Of a stretch of DNA of 64,000 nucleotides, positions 37,139 through 50,100 are shown piece after piece. The notes below the pieces were generated by a model, which was not told the DNA's origin, made no database searches, and saw nothing but the letters and a program-made list of their open reading frames with translations. Source of the stretch: Leguminivora glycinivorella (Eukaryota > Arthropoda > Insecta > Lepidoptera > Tortricidae); NCBI RefSeq assembly GCF_023078275.1, contig NC_062972.1:12212191-12276190 (forward strand), in the 5' to 3' direction. A program made the position numbers and the translations under genes. How positions within the stretch are numbered: position 1 is the stretch's first letter; every line of letters starts with the position of its first letter.

Positions 37139-37379
37139 TCGAAAAAGCAACTGAACTACTGAACTGCTCGCCGTTCATTGGTCGGCTAAAGGCTAACCAT
37201 AGACAAAGAGCAATGTCAGTGTTACCAACAAAGAAAACAACACTAGGGCTTGATCAGGTTTGATATTCTCAGGACCTAATCGTTATCGATTGTCTTCGGT
37301 TAGTGCGATAATCCATCTCAAAATGGCAAATTTATAATCAATTGTGTCTTTTGTATTTCTGTACGATCTCTTTTTAACC

Positions 37380-37474
37380 CGCGACGCAAAAACGATGGGG
37401 TGTTATAAGTTTGACGTGTTTGTCTGTGTGTATGTCTGTCTGTCTGTCTATATGTCTGTATGTCTGTCTGTCTA

Positions 37475-37511
<37 letters not shown>

Positions 37512-37580
37512 GGCATGTAGCTCCCGAACGGATAAACCGATTTAGATTTAGTTTTTTCTTTGTCTAAGGTCTGGGTTTTT
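37380..37580 (+). repeat. Dispersed repeat with (GTCT)n microsatellite
   Basis: GCGACGCAAAAACGATGGGG, then GTGTTATAAGTTTGACGTG, a GTCT array (about 37,430-37,511) and GTAGCTCCCGAACGGATAAA. This modular sequence with a variable microsatellite is common in lepidopteran genomes. Non-coding. Confidence 0.65.
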
Positions 37581-37619
37581 TTCAAAATTATAATTTCGTG
37601 GTTATATATATTGTTTTGA

Positions 37620-37855
37620 TTTAAATGTTGCCTTTATTTGTGTGACTCGCATAACTAAATTGTGGAATAAACTATCGCCTGCGGTATTTTTGGACCGATA
37701 CAACCTTCAAACCAAGAAAAAGCGTACACCCATCTTAAAGGCCGGTAACGCACTTCCAACCCTTCCTGTTTCGGGTGTCCCATGAGGGCGGCAGTGATTG
37801 ATCTGAGTGAGAGATCAAGTGAGTGATCTGTCTGCTCGTTTGACTCCTATCACAT
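37620..37855 (+). pseudogene. LINE 3' coding/UTR fragment
   Basis: The plus-strand translation ITKLWNKLSPAVFLDRYNLQ followed by TKKKRTPILKAG and the nucleotide stretch AAGGCCGGTAACGCACTTCC…GGGTGTCC..GAGGGCGGCAGTGATTG matches the 3' end typical of lepidopteran jockey/CR1-type LINEs (…WN.LP..VF..RYN.Q.FK…; 'GGCCGGCAACGCACT' 3' UTR). 5'-truncated, frame broken downstream. Confidence 0.7.
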
Positions 37856-38781
37856 AAAAACGGATCATTGAGAAAAATTATAATTTAATATTCCATAAGA
37901 AAACATATTACCTAGTACAGGCTACTAGTAGGTAGTACGTGGTGGTAGTACATGGTGGTAGTAGGGTGGTGGTGGTAGTATAGGCTACTTTTTTGAATTT
38001 AATGGTGAATCCTAGTATAGACCCTCATCCTATAAATTGTTTTCATCAACTTTTTTTTTTAAATTACGAAGACTGATTAATTTCTATTTCATTAGTTTAG
38101 TTTCACACTTCTCATAAATGTACTATAGTTTCTGTACCAGTTTTCGTTGGAAACACCGTGGTCAGTGGTACTGAGACATAATTGATAAGAGAGCTCGGAG
38201 CAGGACGCAAGTAATTAGGGGAGCGAAAAGCAATTAGGACTTTAATAGAACAGCGATGCTCGCGGCTGGAATAGGTAGTTATCCACCGTTAACGTTAGCT
38301 CTTTTTATTGGCTTGTTTCCGGCTAATGAAATATACTATAACAATCGTCATGTCAAAGTTCGCATGATATAATAAAATTAACTCATGGGCGGGCGTCACA
38401 CAGTTCCTAAATAGTGTTTTTATTTTTTATTTGATACGATTATGAAAGCCTAATGAGCCTACGATAAAGGTTTTAGTGGCCCTGTATTGTATTGAGAATG
38501 AGAACAATATCAGATATTCTAGCCGTAGCGTTTTTGAATCATGTTGGATTTTTGGATTTTTTTAGCCCTAATAGGCTAACACATAGTCAAGTCATTTCAG
38601 TGAGAGCGAGAAAAAGATCACCGTTTTTCGTGCAAAAATTTCCTTAACCGTGTATATTTATTTTTATCATACTATCAAAGCTTCAATGAATGGCTCTTTC
38701 GTTCCTCTGATCCTCTGTGTAAAAATAGTCGATACGCAATATGATTACAATCAACAAGGCCACAACACTAACATATTTTTC
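37856..38781. other. Intergenic, no gene recognised
   Basis: It contains a short GGTGGTAGTA array (about 37,920-37,985); otherwise nothing recognisable. Confidence 0.5.
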
Positions 38782-38789
38782 AGTACAGA

Positions 38790-39877
38790 CAGCGCCGGCC
38801 CGTGCACTCGATCAGGGTAGAGCGAGTTTGAGTTTCGGCGCCCTTGACAAGAAGTTTCACTACGCAGGAAAAAAGGTGCGAGCGTAGCGAGCGCGAATTT
38901 TTTTTCATAGTTAGTAATGCCGTAATTTGAAGATTAACATTTTATGGATTTCATCATACAGAGTACGAAAGGGACAAAGGGTTGAACTTTCTCAGTCGCA
39001 CCCTAGTATAGTTACGTGGGGCTGAACGTTGTACCTACATAAAATAACAAACAAAATGGAGTACCAAGTCAGGAAAGCAGACTTGAAATGAAAACGCGAG
39101 CGCGGAATTTTTCCTAGTAACCAAAAGAGAACTGATATAAATAGTAAGCGCGAGCGAAGCGAGCGCGATTTTTTTTCCAATTGACGCAATTTATTAAGAA
39201 TTAAGCGTTGATCCCCTGCAGAGCTGCGTCTTTGGTATATTTTGGGGTATTTTGATTTCACAGGGCGCCTATGTTCCCGACTTTTAGGCATTATATGTAT
39301 TTCGCCATCCCTACTATTTTTATAATACTAAGAGTTAATAAGAGATTGACTGCGGACTCGATCGTCACCGTCGGGATGCCCATTTCGGTATTTTGCCACT
39401 AAGTGCCCTTCGGGATCTTAGTGCTTTGAAGTTCGCTCATCATCTCTTGTGACTCACAAAATTGCGCCTCTCTGAGACGTTTTGCGCCTTTGGCTTTATG
39501 AGAAACTCCGCTTTGAACTATCGGATAGACTCATATTTTTGCATTTGGATAGCGCCGTAACTTTGTCGTTCGGCCGCACAACAATGTGGTTTATCAAGGG
39601 AGAATCCTCCTTTTACGGCGCCCTAGCAACAACACCCTTATGAGTGTTGATATATGTTGGCAATGTGGTGCAACTTTCCACTTAATCTGAATTACAAATC
39701 TAGATTTTCAATAGCTGGATTCATTCCCGACTCCTCTTGCCATTATGTGATATGTGCGCGCCCACGCAATGTATAATTTTTTTGTATGGATTTTTCCACA
39801 TTCTCGATTTTGGCGCCCCCTTACCATGTGGCGCCTAGAGCGGCCGCTCCACTCACTCTACCCTTAATCCGGCCCTG
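38790..39877. mobile_element. Non-autonomous hAT element, 1,088 bp
   Basis: The left tip CAGCGCCGGCCCG and right tip (inverted) CAGGGCCGGATTAAGGGTAG carry related terminal repeats, including AGGGTAGAG(C/T)GAGT. They are flanked by an exact 8-bp duplication AGTACAGA (38,782-38,789 and 39,878-39,885). CAGGGCCGG is a usual hAT tip. The interior contains GCGAGCGAAGCGAGCGCGA-type words and GGCGCC-rich stretches, and no transposase. Confidence 0.88.
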
Positions 39878-40085
39878 AGTACAGATGGTGTTTTTTTTAC
39901 GCACTAGTGCGAGAAGTGGTTCATTATATGTCAGGTCGAAACTTCGGAGGTCCATCTGTACTGAAAGGCAATTCGTAACTCGTGTCGATTTAAAACACTC
40001 TCTTCGGTCGTGTTTTAATTTATCGCCACTCGTTTCGAATTTCCTTTTTTTCGCACTTGTATCGAAATGTATTATTTTTTACGCA
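39878..40085 (+). repeat. Dispersed repeat interrupted by the hAT element
   Basis: AGTACAGATGGTGTTTTTTT, then ACGCACTAGTGCGAGAAG … CTCGTGTCGATTTAAAACAC. Its first bases (…TTCAGTACAGA) lie on the other side of the hAT insertion at 38,780-38,789. CAGTACAGATGG pairs with CCATCTGTACTG at about 39,951-39,963, giving a terminal hairpin. Confidence 0.75.
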
Positions 40086-41526
40086 CACAACACAAAATGT
40101 GACCAAATATTAGCCATAATGATGTAGGCAAGAGCGGTGCGGTAATGTGTTAGAAACTTAGAATAGGATACTTGACCCATTTTTAAGGTTGTCTTATATT
40201 ATTAATTACTGTCCAATTAACCGAAAAAAATCACTATATTTTAGTATGACTTAAAAACCGCAAAAAATATTTCTAAATTATACTTGAAAACGTAAAAACA
40301 GCGTCAGCCATGTCATCTATTGGCTACGTGCACGACAATTACGCAAACTACCATATGAACTTGAAGTGGAAAATGTCAAAAAATGACATGTAAACAAACA
40401 TTACATTTTAACGATTTTTCGTTAATTTTAAATAAATCGAATAACAAGAGCTACTATTTCAAGTAGATAGATTATAAAGACATGGATATAATACCAAAAA
40501 TCAGTTTCCAAAGCCATTACTCACGGTATAAACTTCCAACCCCAGACTACAGAAAGAGTCAATAAATTGGTGCTGGCAGGGCATATAAGGAATCTTGAAG
40601 AACATAGGAGTGATGGTACAAGTTCTACGAGCTAGTGATATGGTATTCGCTAAACCTCCGTCCCGTTAATGCCATATAAAACAAATCTAAACGTAAGTAC
40701 CTTAGTCATGTCCGCGGCCGCAGAAATATCCGACACGGGCCTATTCCCAGGCTAGGCCTGAATCTTTAAGCATAATCTTTTACGGTAGGAAAAATACTAA
40801 CAGCGTATTGAACAATATTAGGTAAACAAAGCTTAAATATAATATATTATAATGTTTTGTTTTGACATGTCACTTACGTTTTCTTTTCACCGTAGCTATC
40901 CATTTAGTTCTTTGATCCAATTTCCAGTGTGCTCTAAGAAACGCATAGAACGTGCAACGACTATTTATGCCATTATTTTTACAATTAACAACGAAACAAC
41001 ATTGATGCCTCATATCAAACATTACACATTGTATTATATTTTATGAGTTTTGATAGATGACAACCACAATCAGTGTCGATTTTGACCACCGCAAGCACTG
41101 CGATCGCTTTGCTTACCCCCTCCATGCACTTCGCACGAAGCCAATAGATTATCTATGATTGAACTCAAGTCATTCAGTACGAAAACAGCACTTTCTAACA
41201 TTTAAGTACACTTTAAGTACGAGGCATAAAGGTCATTATGTAAGTGATTGATTCGACGTGAAGTTGGTTCGTTTACTATGATGTCACTACACGGCCGATA
41301 GCGTTTTCGGTGGCCAAAATAAAATGAAAGCTCACATTTTTAATTAAATATACACAGTCATCGAACACTTTTAATACCGAAAATCATGGTTTCTGGTTTC
41401 TCAATTTTCATGTCAAATATTACAGAAGACAATCATTTCTTGTGCCATATTAGAAGATAATAATATGAGTCTAGTAGTCTAATTAGTTGAAAAGAATTTG
41501 ACACTTTTTAAGTAGCTAATAGATCA
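40086..41526. other. Intergenic, no gene recognised
   Basis: AT-rich. A short stretch near 40,495-40,560 translates as ISFQSHYSRYKLPTPDYRK before a stop, which weakly recalls a transposon-borne protein motif, but it is too short to assign. Confidence 0.45.
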
Positions 41527-41780
41527 AGAGCCCAGGCCCGCCAGACCTTCCTCAAATTCTCAAGGATGAAACTTTGGGACAATGTAGAGTTCACATCGGC
41601 GTTTAATGTGTGCATATTTTCTAGTTCGGCCCATCGGCCAATTTTTTGCTATCAAGTGATGAAGGTGAAAAAAAAAAGTGCTTACTTTCCTTAAATTCTC
41701 AAGGCTGATTTTTATATATGTGTTAGAGCACGTTGTTAGAAATTGGTTATCATCAATGCCAGACCGTTTCCGCCGGCCAT

Positions 41781-43187
41781 AACTTTTGCCAGACGCGACA
41801 AAGTTGGCAAAAACGACTCTAACTTACCTCATTTTCTCAAGCCTGATTTTGATATATGATACGCAGGGACCTATAACTAGACCGTTTGTAAGCAGCCAGA
41901 CCAATCGGATGGACCCAACCATCCGCCAGACCGACTTAAAGTTTCGATATGAGCATTAGTAGAATTGAAATATTCCGGGTCTATAAAAGCTAAAAACTTG
42001 AATTTTCTACATTAAGCTACGTGTATATTGTATACTTGACGTAATAAGCGACTTTCAAAAATTTTACTTCTAAGGAAATAAAAATATGAAAGTTTATATG
42101 TGGTACAAGATTAATTTTAAGCTATGAATTTTATTTACACTGCGTAAGTACATGTGTATTTTATTATAAATATAACTTTTACCAGACGCGACAAAGTTGG
42201 CAAAAAACGATTCTAACTTACCTCGTTTTCTCAAGCCTGATTTTGATATATGATACGCAGGGACCTGTAACTAGACCGTTTGTAAGCAGCCAGACCAATC
42301 GGATGGACCCAACCATCCGCCAGACCGACTTAAAGTTTCGATATGAGCATTAGTAGAATTGAAATATTCCGGGTCTATAAAAGCTAAAAACTTGAATTTT
42401 CTACATTAAGCTACGTGTATATTGTATACTTGACGTAATAAGCGACTTTAAAAAATTTTACTTCTAAGGAAATAAAAAAATGAAAGTTTATATGTGGTGC
42501 AAGATTAATTTTAAGCTATGAATTTTATTTACACTGCGTAAGTACATGTGTATTTTATTATAAATACAACTTTTACCAGACGCGACAAAGTTGGCAAAAA
42601 ACGACTCTAACTTACCTCATTTTCTCAAGCCTGATTTTGGTATATGATACGCAGGGACCTGTAACCAGACCGTTTGTAAGCAGCCAGACCAATCGGATGG
42701 ACCCAACCATCCGCCAGACCGACTTAAAGTTTCGATATGAGCATTAGTAGAATTGAAATATTCTGGGTCTATCAAAAGCTAAAAACTTGAATTTTCTAGA
42801 TTGAGCTACGTGTATATTGTATACTTGACGTAATAAGCGACTTTCAAAAATTTTACTTCTAAGGAAATAAAAAAATGAAAGTTTATATGTGGTGCAAGAT
42901 TAATTTTAAGCTACGAATTTTATTTACACTGCGTAAGTACATGTGTATTTTATTATAAATATAACTTTTACCAGACGCGACAAAGTTGGCAAAAAACGAC
43001 TCTAACTTACCTCATTTTCTCAAGCCTGATTTTGATATATGATACGCAGGGACCTGTAACTAGACCATTTGTAAGCAGCCAGACCAATCGAATGGACCCA
43101 ACCATCCGCCAGACCGACTTAAAGTTTCGATATGAGCATTAGTAGAATTGAAATATTCCCGGTCTATAAAAGCTAAAAACTTGAATA
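41781..43187 (+). repeat. Left-arm tandem array, 394-bp period, about 3.6 units
   Basis: Units contain CGACTCTAACTTACCTCATT, CAGGGACCT, CCAGACCAATCGGATGGACC, GAGCATTAGTAGAATTGAAA and ACTGCGTAAGTACATGTG, with only scattered substitutions. The last unit stops at CTAAAAACTTGAAT. Confidence 0.9.
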
Positions 43188-43761
43188 ACGAATTGAATTT
43201 TATATTATAAATAACGTAAACAAGGAAAAAACAAATTGGTGCAGTGCATTATAAATTAAATATTCAATTCAAAGAAGTAAACAATCAATGTTACAACGGT
43301 ATATAACTAAACGAATTTCCTTTCTCCTACAAAACATGGTAACATACCTAAGTGACGAACTTTAGAATTACAAGTTTAGGAAGTTTAAACATTTGTACTC
43401 AATACGAACATCATCAACCCCGTTATAACCCATGTCGGAGATGCTGAATTTTCAGACACGAATAAATTTTTGGCATTCTTCAAATACATGTATGCCGTTA
43501 TAAAAAGTTTAGAATACTTTACGTGTGTACACAACATATACACTTATACTTTCCACCTCATTTTAACTGAACTTATATAAAAGCTTAAATAACTTTTGTA
43601 GTATGCGAGGGATTTGACATTATATGCAACATACACATAGTGCCTTTATACATAGTGTGAGGTCCCTCGCCCACAAATTAAAAAGGATCGATCTTAAAAC
43701 TAATTTTAAACCACCTTGTTCGACGACCGAAAAAAAAGTTTAATTTACTTTTCTTCTTTAA

Positions 43762-44940
43762 ATTTATAATAAAATACACATGTACTTACGCAGTGTAAAT
43801 AAAATTCATAGCTTAAAATTAATCTTGCACCACATATAAACTTTCATTTTTTTATTTTCTTAGAAGTAAAATTTTTGAAAGTCGCTTATTACGTCAAGTA
43901 TACAATATACACGTAGCTTAATGTAGAAAATTCAAGTCTTTAGCTTTTATAGACCCGGAATATTTCAATTCTACTAATGCTCATATCGAAACTTTAAGTC
44001 GGTCTGGCGGATGGTTGGGTCCATCCGATTGGTCTGGCTGCTTACAAACGGTCTAGTTACAGGTCCCTGCGTATCATATATCAAAATCAGGCTTGAGAAA
44101 ATGAGGTAAGTTAGAGTCATTTTTTGCCAACTTTGTCGCGTCTGGTAAAAGTTATATTTATAATAAAATACACATGTACTTACGCAGTGTAAATAAAATT
44201 CATAGCTTAAAATTAATCTTGCACCACATATAAACTTTCATTTTTTTATTTCCTTAGAAGTAAAATTTTTTAAAGTCGCTTATTACGTCAAGTATACAAT
44301 ATACACGTAGCTTAATGTAGAAAATTCAAGTTTTTAGCTTTTATAGACCCAGAATATTTCAATTCTACTAATGCTCATATCGAAACTTTAAGTCGGTCTG
44401 GCGGATGGTTGGGTCCATCCGATTGGTCTGGCTGCTTACAAACGGTCTGGTTACAGGTCCCTGCGTATCATATACCAAAATCAGGCTTGAGAAAATGAGG
44501 TAAGTTAGAGTCGTTTTTTGCCAACTTTGTCGCGTCTGGTAAAAGTTATATTTATAATAAAACACACATGTACTTACGCAGTGTAAATAAAATTCATAGC
44601 TTAAAATTAATCTTGCACCACATATAAACTTTCATTTTTTTATTTCATTGGAAGTAAAATTTTTGAAAGTCGCTTATAACGTCAAGTATACAATATACAC
44701 GTAGCTTAATGTAGAAAATTCAAGTTTTTAGCTTTTATAGACCCGGAATATTTCAATTCTACTAATGCTCATATCGAAACTTTAAGTCGGTCTGGCGGAT
44801 GGTTGGGTCCATCCGATTGGTCTGGCTGCTTACAAACGGTCTAGTTATAGGTCCCTGCGTATCATATATCAAAATCAGGCTTGAGAAAATGAGGTAAGTT
44901 AGAGTCGTTTTTTGCCAACTTTGTCGCGTCTGGCAAAAGT
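43762..44940 (-). repeat. Right-arm tandem array, inverted, three 394-bp units
   Basis: Same unit as the left arm, in opposite orientation. Minus-strand frames of 65-75 codons recur in successive units because the sequence repeats; they are not genes. Confidence 0.9.
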
Positions 44941-45200
44941 TATGGCCGGCGGAAACGGTCTGGCATTGATGAAAACCAATTTCTAACAACGTGCTCTAAC
45001 ACATATATAAAAATCAGCCTTGAGAATTTAAGGAAAGTAAGCACTTTTTTTTTTCACCTTCATCACTTGATAGCAAAAAATTGGCCGATGGGCCGAACTA
45101 GAAAATATGCACACATTAACCGCCGATATGAACTCTACATTCAATTGTCCCAAAGTTTCATCCTTGAGAATTTGAGGAAGGTCTGGCGGGCCTGGGCTCT

Positions 45201-47143
45201 GGGTCTATAACAAACGACTGCACCTTACAGCCAGCCCGTCGTCACTCCATAGTATGATAATATCATCATCATCAAGCAATGATTCCCAACATTACGACAC
45301 AAAAAAATGCTATCAAATCAAAATGACATCTATTATTAACAGTACTAAAGTCCATTATATTTTGGTAGCAAAAATACATAGATAATAGAGTTTCATATTT
45401 CCTTAGTCTATGGCCTGACCTACGTGTTTTTTTTTCAAAACGTCAAGTCGTCAACGTCAAATCTGTCGTAACTTGTTTGAATTTTATAAGTAAATAATAA
45501 AATAACTGAAGTTATTATTGAAATTTCGGGCAAACCAATAAGAAAGTGTGAAATTTGTGATGGTGGCTTGTTTTTGCCTAGCTTTGCACTGGATATATGC
45601 AGGTCGGTAACTAGTATTTTATTATATTTTCGTTTCGAGTTGCTAACAATTACCTACTCATTTAATCAATTTAAAGTAGTACTTATCATGTACAGTCTAA
45701 GATTTAAGCAAAAACATTCTGTAAATAAGTTTTTTCGTAAACAAACAAATAACCTAAAATACCAATAGAGTGTGACCAACTTATCGATAATCTCTTTATT
45801 TCAGATGACGATTATGGGTAATTTTAACAGGTAACGAAGAATCGGCATATTTATCCATCTCCTGTATGAAGATAATGTTGGGCAAAGGTTTTCAAGGCTT
45901 TTTGCAGTAAATATTAACTTTCCCTGGTAAACATGCAAGAAACACGAAGATTGAAGCAACAAATACTGGCTTATAACAAAACTCTTAATTAGGAGGCAGT
46001 GCCAAATATGAACGTCAGGCACAGTAAATCATAGGAATTTTCTGCAAACGCCTCAAAATTAGTTCAACTGAGAAGTGCTGTAAAGTAGTTGAAAAATTAC
46101 TTCATGTAAAAGAAAACTGATAGTATATTTTGCTTTTGTTTTATTCATTTTATACAGGGGCGTATTAAAGGCGGCAGGCTCTTTTTAGAATAGGGAAGCA
46201 GCGTTTTTTCTTGAATTTCATACTTTATCGTCACTTAACGGGGCGGTAATCCTGACTGGCTCAGGATGCCAACGCCAAATCCTTGAAATACGCCTCTGAC
46301 AGCCATCCCAGACATTTTTTTAAATATATGTATAAATACTATAAATTTACTGTTACGTCGCCATACTGCAAAATATCGCAAATTTATCGATATCGATAAA
46401 TATTAGGGACTGGGTTGGTCGAGCCCTAGCGATTTTTTCTTTGTGTTGGTAGCAGTGACATGACCTCACGACCGTCGAAAAAACGCCTGCATAAAGCTAG
46501 GAACACACTACGCGGACGTCCGTCGTAAATCGACCGCGGACGGGAATCTGGACAATGGAACAAAACATCCAGAAGCTCGACGACGGATCGGACGTGGCCT
46601 CAAGCGCACGGACGTCCGATCGAAAGTCTGGCACGGTTCTGATATTTTGTTCCAGATTGCATCCGCGGTCGATACGTCGCGACGTCGCGTCGTGTTTACG
46701 ACGGACGTCGTTCGAGGGTTGTTCGAGAGTGCCGAGCTTAAAACATAGTCATTCAATGCTCTTTGCTTACAGCGACGTAGGTGAGAGCGAGAAAAGAATA
46801 ACGTTCTCTCGCTCCCACATACAGGACTTTATGTGGATGACCTCGGTACGGGACGATCATGTATTAGCACCGTTAACACTATGTCTCCTGATGGCCGTTG
46901 CCAATGCTCCCAATAAATAAATAATCTTACTGTCACTGTCAGTAGCGAGAAACGTCAGTGTCAAGTGACTGTCAGTGTCAACTTACCCGCCGAATTAGAC
47001 GCTCAATATTTTGTTGTTTTTGATTTACATTAAAAAACGAAACAAATCGCTCTTAATAATTACGTTTCATATAACGTGGTGGAAAACATACAAAATATAA
47101 ATAATCTTTGAATCATTTCTTTACAGGACTACTATACAACAGT
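45201..47143. other. Upstream region of the NSMCE1-like gene
   Basis: It contains two weak items: a possible small coding remnant around 45,550-46,130 (signal-peptide-like MVACFCLALHWIYA at 45,560, then short frames broken by stops), and a GC-rich imperfect palindrome at about 46,493-46,740. Close to the gene, about 46,928-46,985 has clustered CACTGTCAGT/GTCAGTGTCAA words. CATTTCTTTACAG|GACT at about 47,126 could be a splice acceptor in the 5' UTR. Confidence 0.4.
46493..46740. mobile_element. GC-rich palindromic MITE-like element
   Basis: AAAGCTAGGAACACACTACG and GCGGACGTCCGTCGTAAATC on the left; GTCGTGTTTACGACGGACGT on the right. GGAACAAAACATCCAGA pairs with the inverted GATATTTTGTTCCAGA. 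Interior words CCGCGGTCGAT and GACGTC recur in both orientations. Non-coding in either strand; exact ends uncertain. Confidence 0.45.
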
Positions 47144-50100
47144 ATGGCTTACGGTAAAGTGCACAGGTTTTTACTGAGAACCATCGCTAGCCGAGGAGTT
47201 CTGACTTTAAATGAAAGTCAACAAGTTGTAAACAAATTTAACGGTATGTACAATCGTAACAGATTAATCTCATATTCAAAATAATAATATTCGATAATGT
47301 TGCTGTTTCTTTTAATATAAAACCTAATAAAGTTATACAGGTACGTCACTGTCCCTTATAAAGTGCATTTATAAGCTTTGGGCCCCTTAGCCTATATATT
47401 ATAGCATTTCGAATTTTAGATTCATCAAAATTGTTTGTAGGCTTTTTGTGGTTTGGTACCTAATGCATCATACTTATCTATTTTCATACAGACGAAATTT
47501 GAAATTAATACATTGTGCATAGTATGTAAGAATGTCCCTGGCAAGTTAGGAAACTCAGGTGTGTTCCCAATTGTCTCTTTCGTCATGAAAAGCAGTGGCC
47601 ACAAGGGGCAGGGAGGTATGGGACGGGAATACGTCTACATCAGGTGCTAACATAATTTGATAAACATTCTCAACTTCATACATTCCAGAAAATAATGAAA
47701 CAACAATAGAAGATTTGGTGACAGAAATAAACAATGAAATAAGAGCACTACAACAGCAAATTAAAATAGCCGATGATGAACTTACAAATGAGCAAGTGAT
47801 AATATTCATGTCACTTGGTCATGATGCAGCATCTAAAGCACAGAATATTTTTTCTGCAACGGAACTTGAGTACTACAGGCTCTTGATTGAGGAGATAATG
47901 AGCACGGAAACAAGACAGATCACTGGGATTCTTGCCATGAATCTGGTGAATAGGTTGAAATCTTCCTTTACTAAAACAGATGGACAGGTAAATCTAAAAT
48001 TCTCATTCCATTAACACTTTCGAAAAACGGGAAACCCATGTAATTACGCTTCTCATCGGGTTCTTGGTAGCGAAAGTGTTAAAATACATTATTGTATTGA
48101 CCTCTTGGAGTGCCTCATACTGCTACAAATTACCTTCAAAATGACTGTAAATGTCTTACATAGTTGCACCATTCCATAAACATTCCTTTATATATTTTTG
48201 GTATGGAACCCAAAAAAACTGTGGTCTCCATTCTATTCAAGTTTCCTTTTATTTGACACTTTTGTCAACTAAACATGAAGTAAAATGTACATTAACATGA
48301 TAATTTAACTATGTTTCAGAAACTACTTGATACTTGGTGCCGCATGCGTTACTTGGACAAAGATCAAAATAATAATAATTATGTCCTGGGAGTTAGGGCC
48401 ATCCACGAGTTTGAGAGCTATCTTCGGGAAAATATGCCAGACGCCATTGAAGAATGCTTTTTGTGCAAGAAAATTGTCTTCAGGGTACGTGTTTGTTGTT
48501 TCTGAGCATTCAGCGTAGTGCACTAGTTGTAATGCATCAGTGCGTCATTTACATCTATATTGTTCATCTTATTATTTTTATTTTGATTAGTAAACATTCT
48601 GTGGTTTATGTGTGTGTTGTGAGCTAGGTTGAAGCAAAATATACCTAAAAGTGATTTCCTGATCCTCAATAAATTAATAACAAAAAGATCAATATTTGAA
48701 GCTAAAAACATACTGAAATTGTAGGTTCAACAATAAATACCTTGATAATCCCCAAGTTATGGTGTAGCATTGGTCCAAGACAAAAGTTTTAACTTTTAAG
48801 AGGATTTTTTTTCCATGTGTACATTTTATTTAAACCAGTATACATTTTTTATATATTTATTGAATATTTACTTTATAATTTCAGGGTTATAATTGCCCAG
48901 TGGCATCATGTGGACAAGCAGTGCACACAAAATGCCTGAATCGGTATTTGCAGCAAGTCAAGAAGTGGCCCTGCTGCAAAGCAGATTTCGACCAATCTCA
49001 GCTGGACAGGCTGAATGCAGACAGGTTTGTTTTTCTTATTTTTGTTCCCCATGGTTCCAAGACACTGGACCAATCTAGCTATAATGTGCATTCTGGGCCA
49101 AATGGCAAGAGTTTTTTTTTTAATTATTTTTAGGGGGACAAGTCCCTAAAACATTGGAGGCCAGTTTAATATGTACCTAGTCATATGCGAGCGATTAAGA
49201 GTCCCGGTTTAAAAATAATTATATGATTCAGGAGTTGTTAAACATAAAACATTATTTACTATATAATATTTTGTTTTGGTCACTATTGGTATTGGTTATT
49301 GGTTGGTATATTGTTTTGGTGTTTGGTTCATCCCAACTGTGTTGGAAGCCTAGCCCATAGAGTCAAACCCTAGGTCATGGAGTCGAACCCTGACTGACTG
49401 ATAGATGTATCAATGAGGTTTTTGGAACTTATGTATGAAATGTCATTGGTATTATAATAATTCCCAATCGCTTGTTGGTGAAGGAAAACATTGTGAGGAA
49501 ACCCGGTATAATCCTAGTAGGGCTTAGTGTGTCCTGTGGGTTGAAAAGTTGTATGGCAGTTGCTTTCATAAAACTGATGTCTACGCCAAATCATGGACGT
49601 CAGAAAGAAAAGAGGAATCATACTAGTAGAAGCATAAACTGCGTCAGTCACTATCAAGTAGTTCTTTGTTTGTAATCTGGGGACACCACAGTGCCCTCGC
49701 TAAAAAGAGATGATGCACAATGCTACATTGTTTCTCATAATTTGGATTATACCAGTCAAACAAGTGATATTTTTGTTAGTGATAACCATTATAATTATGC
49801 TCACGTCTTGGCGTCATTTTACATGAAAACGTTTTAGTGACGTATTAATATGAAATACTTACCTAAACCAGAGCATTACATCTTTATTACAGCATTGAAA
49901 TCAGAATCTTTTTCTATTTTTTTGTCTTGTCTCCAATACTTGAAGGGTGTCTGGAAGTGATACGATAATACTGCCTGTTGTCTACTGAGTATAAATTATA
50001 CTCCTAATAGTGTGCTTAATTTTTATTGTCATGTTCTTTTTTTCATTGGTGTGCAATAATGTACATTTGTACTGCATTGTACACCGCCGCCTATAGCCCA

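Larger units (their letters stand above)
41527..45200. mobile_element. Giant foldback element with 394-bp tandem units in both arms, 3,674 bp
   Basis: The ends are AGAGCCCAGGCCCGCCAGAC and its complement. Each arm begins with about 255 bp of unique terminal sequence, then near-identical units spaced 393, 394 and 395 bp in the left arm (AACTTTTRCCAGACGCGACA at 41,781, 42,174, 42,568 and 42,963) and 394 bp in the inverted right arm (44,147, 44,541 and 44,935). Arms are 41,527-about 43,187 and about 43,762-45,200, around a ~575-bp unrelated centre. No transposase, and no clear target duplication. It resembles foldback/Galileo-type elements, whose long inverted repeats contain tandem arrays; that family assignment is inference. 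Confidence 0.85.

Noticed and set aside
41781..44940. CRISPR-like regular repeats
   Set aside because: Units are 394 bp, contiguous, without spacers, in a eukaryotic genome; they are tandem repeats in a foldback element.
46555..46920. 121-codon plus-strand frame
   Set aside because: It lies on the GC-rich palindromic MITE, is open on both strands and has no homology.
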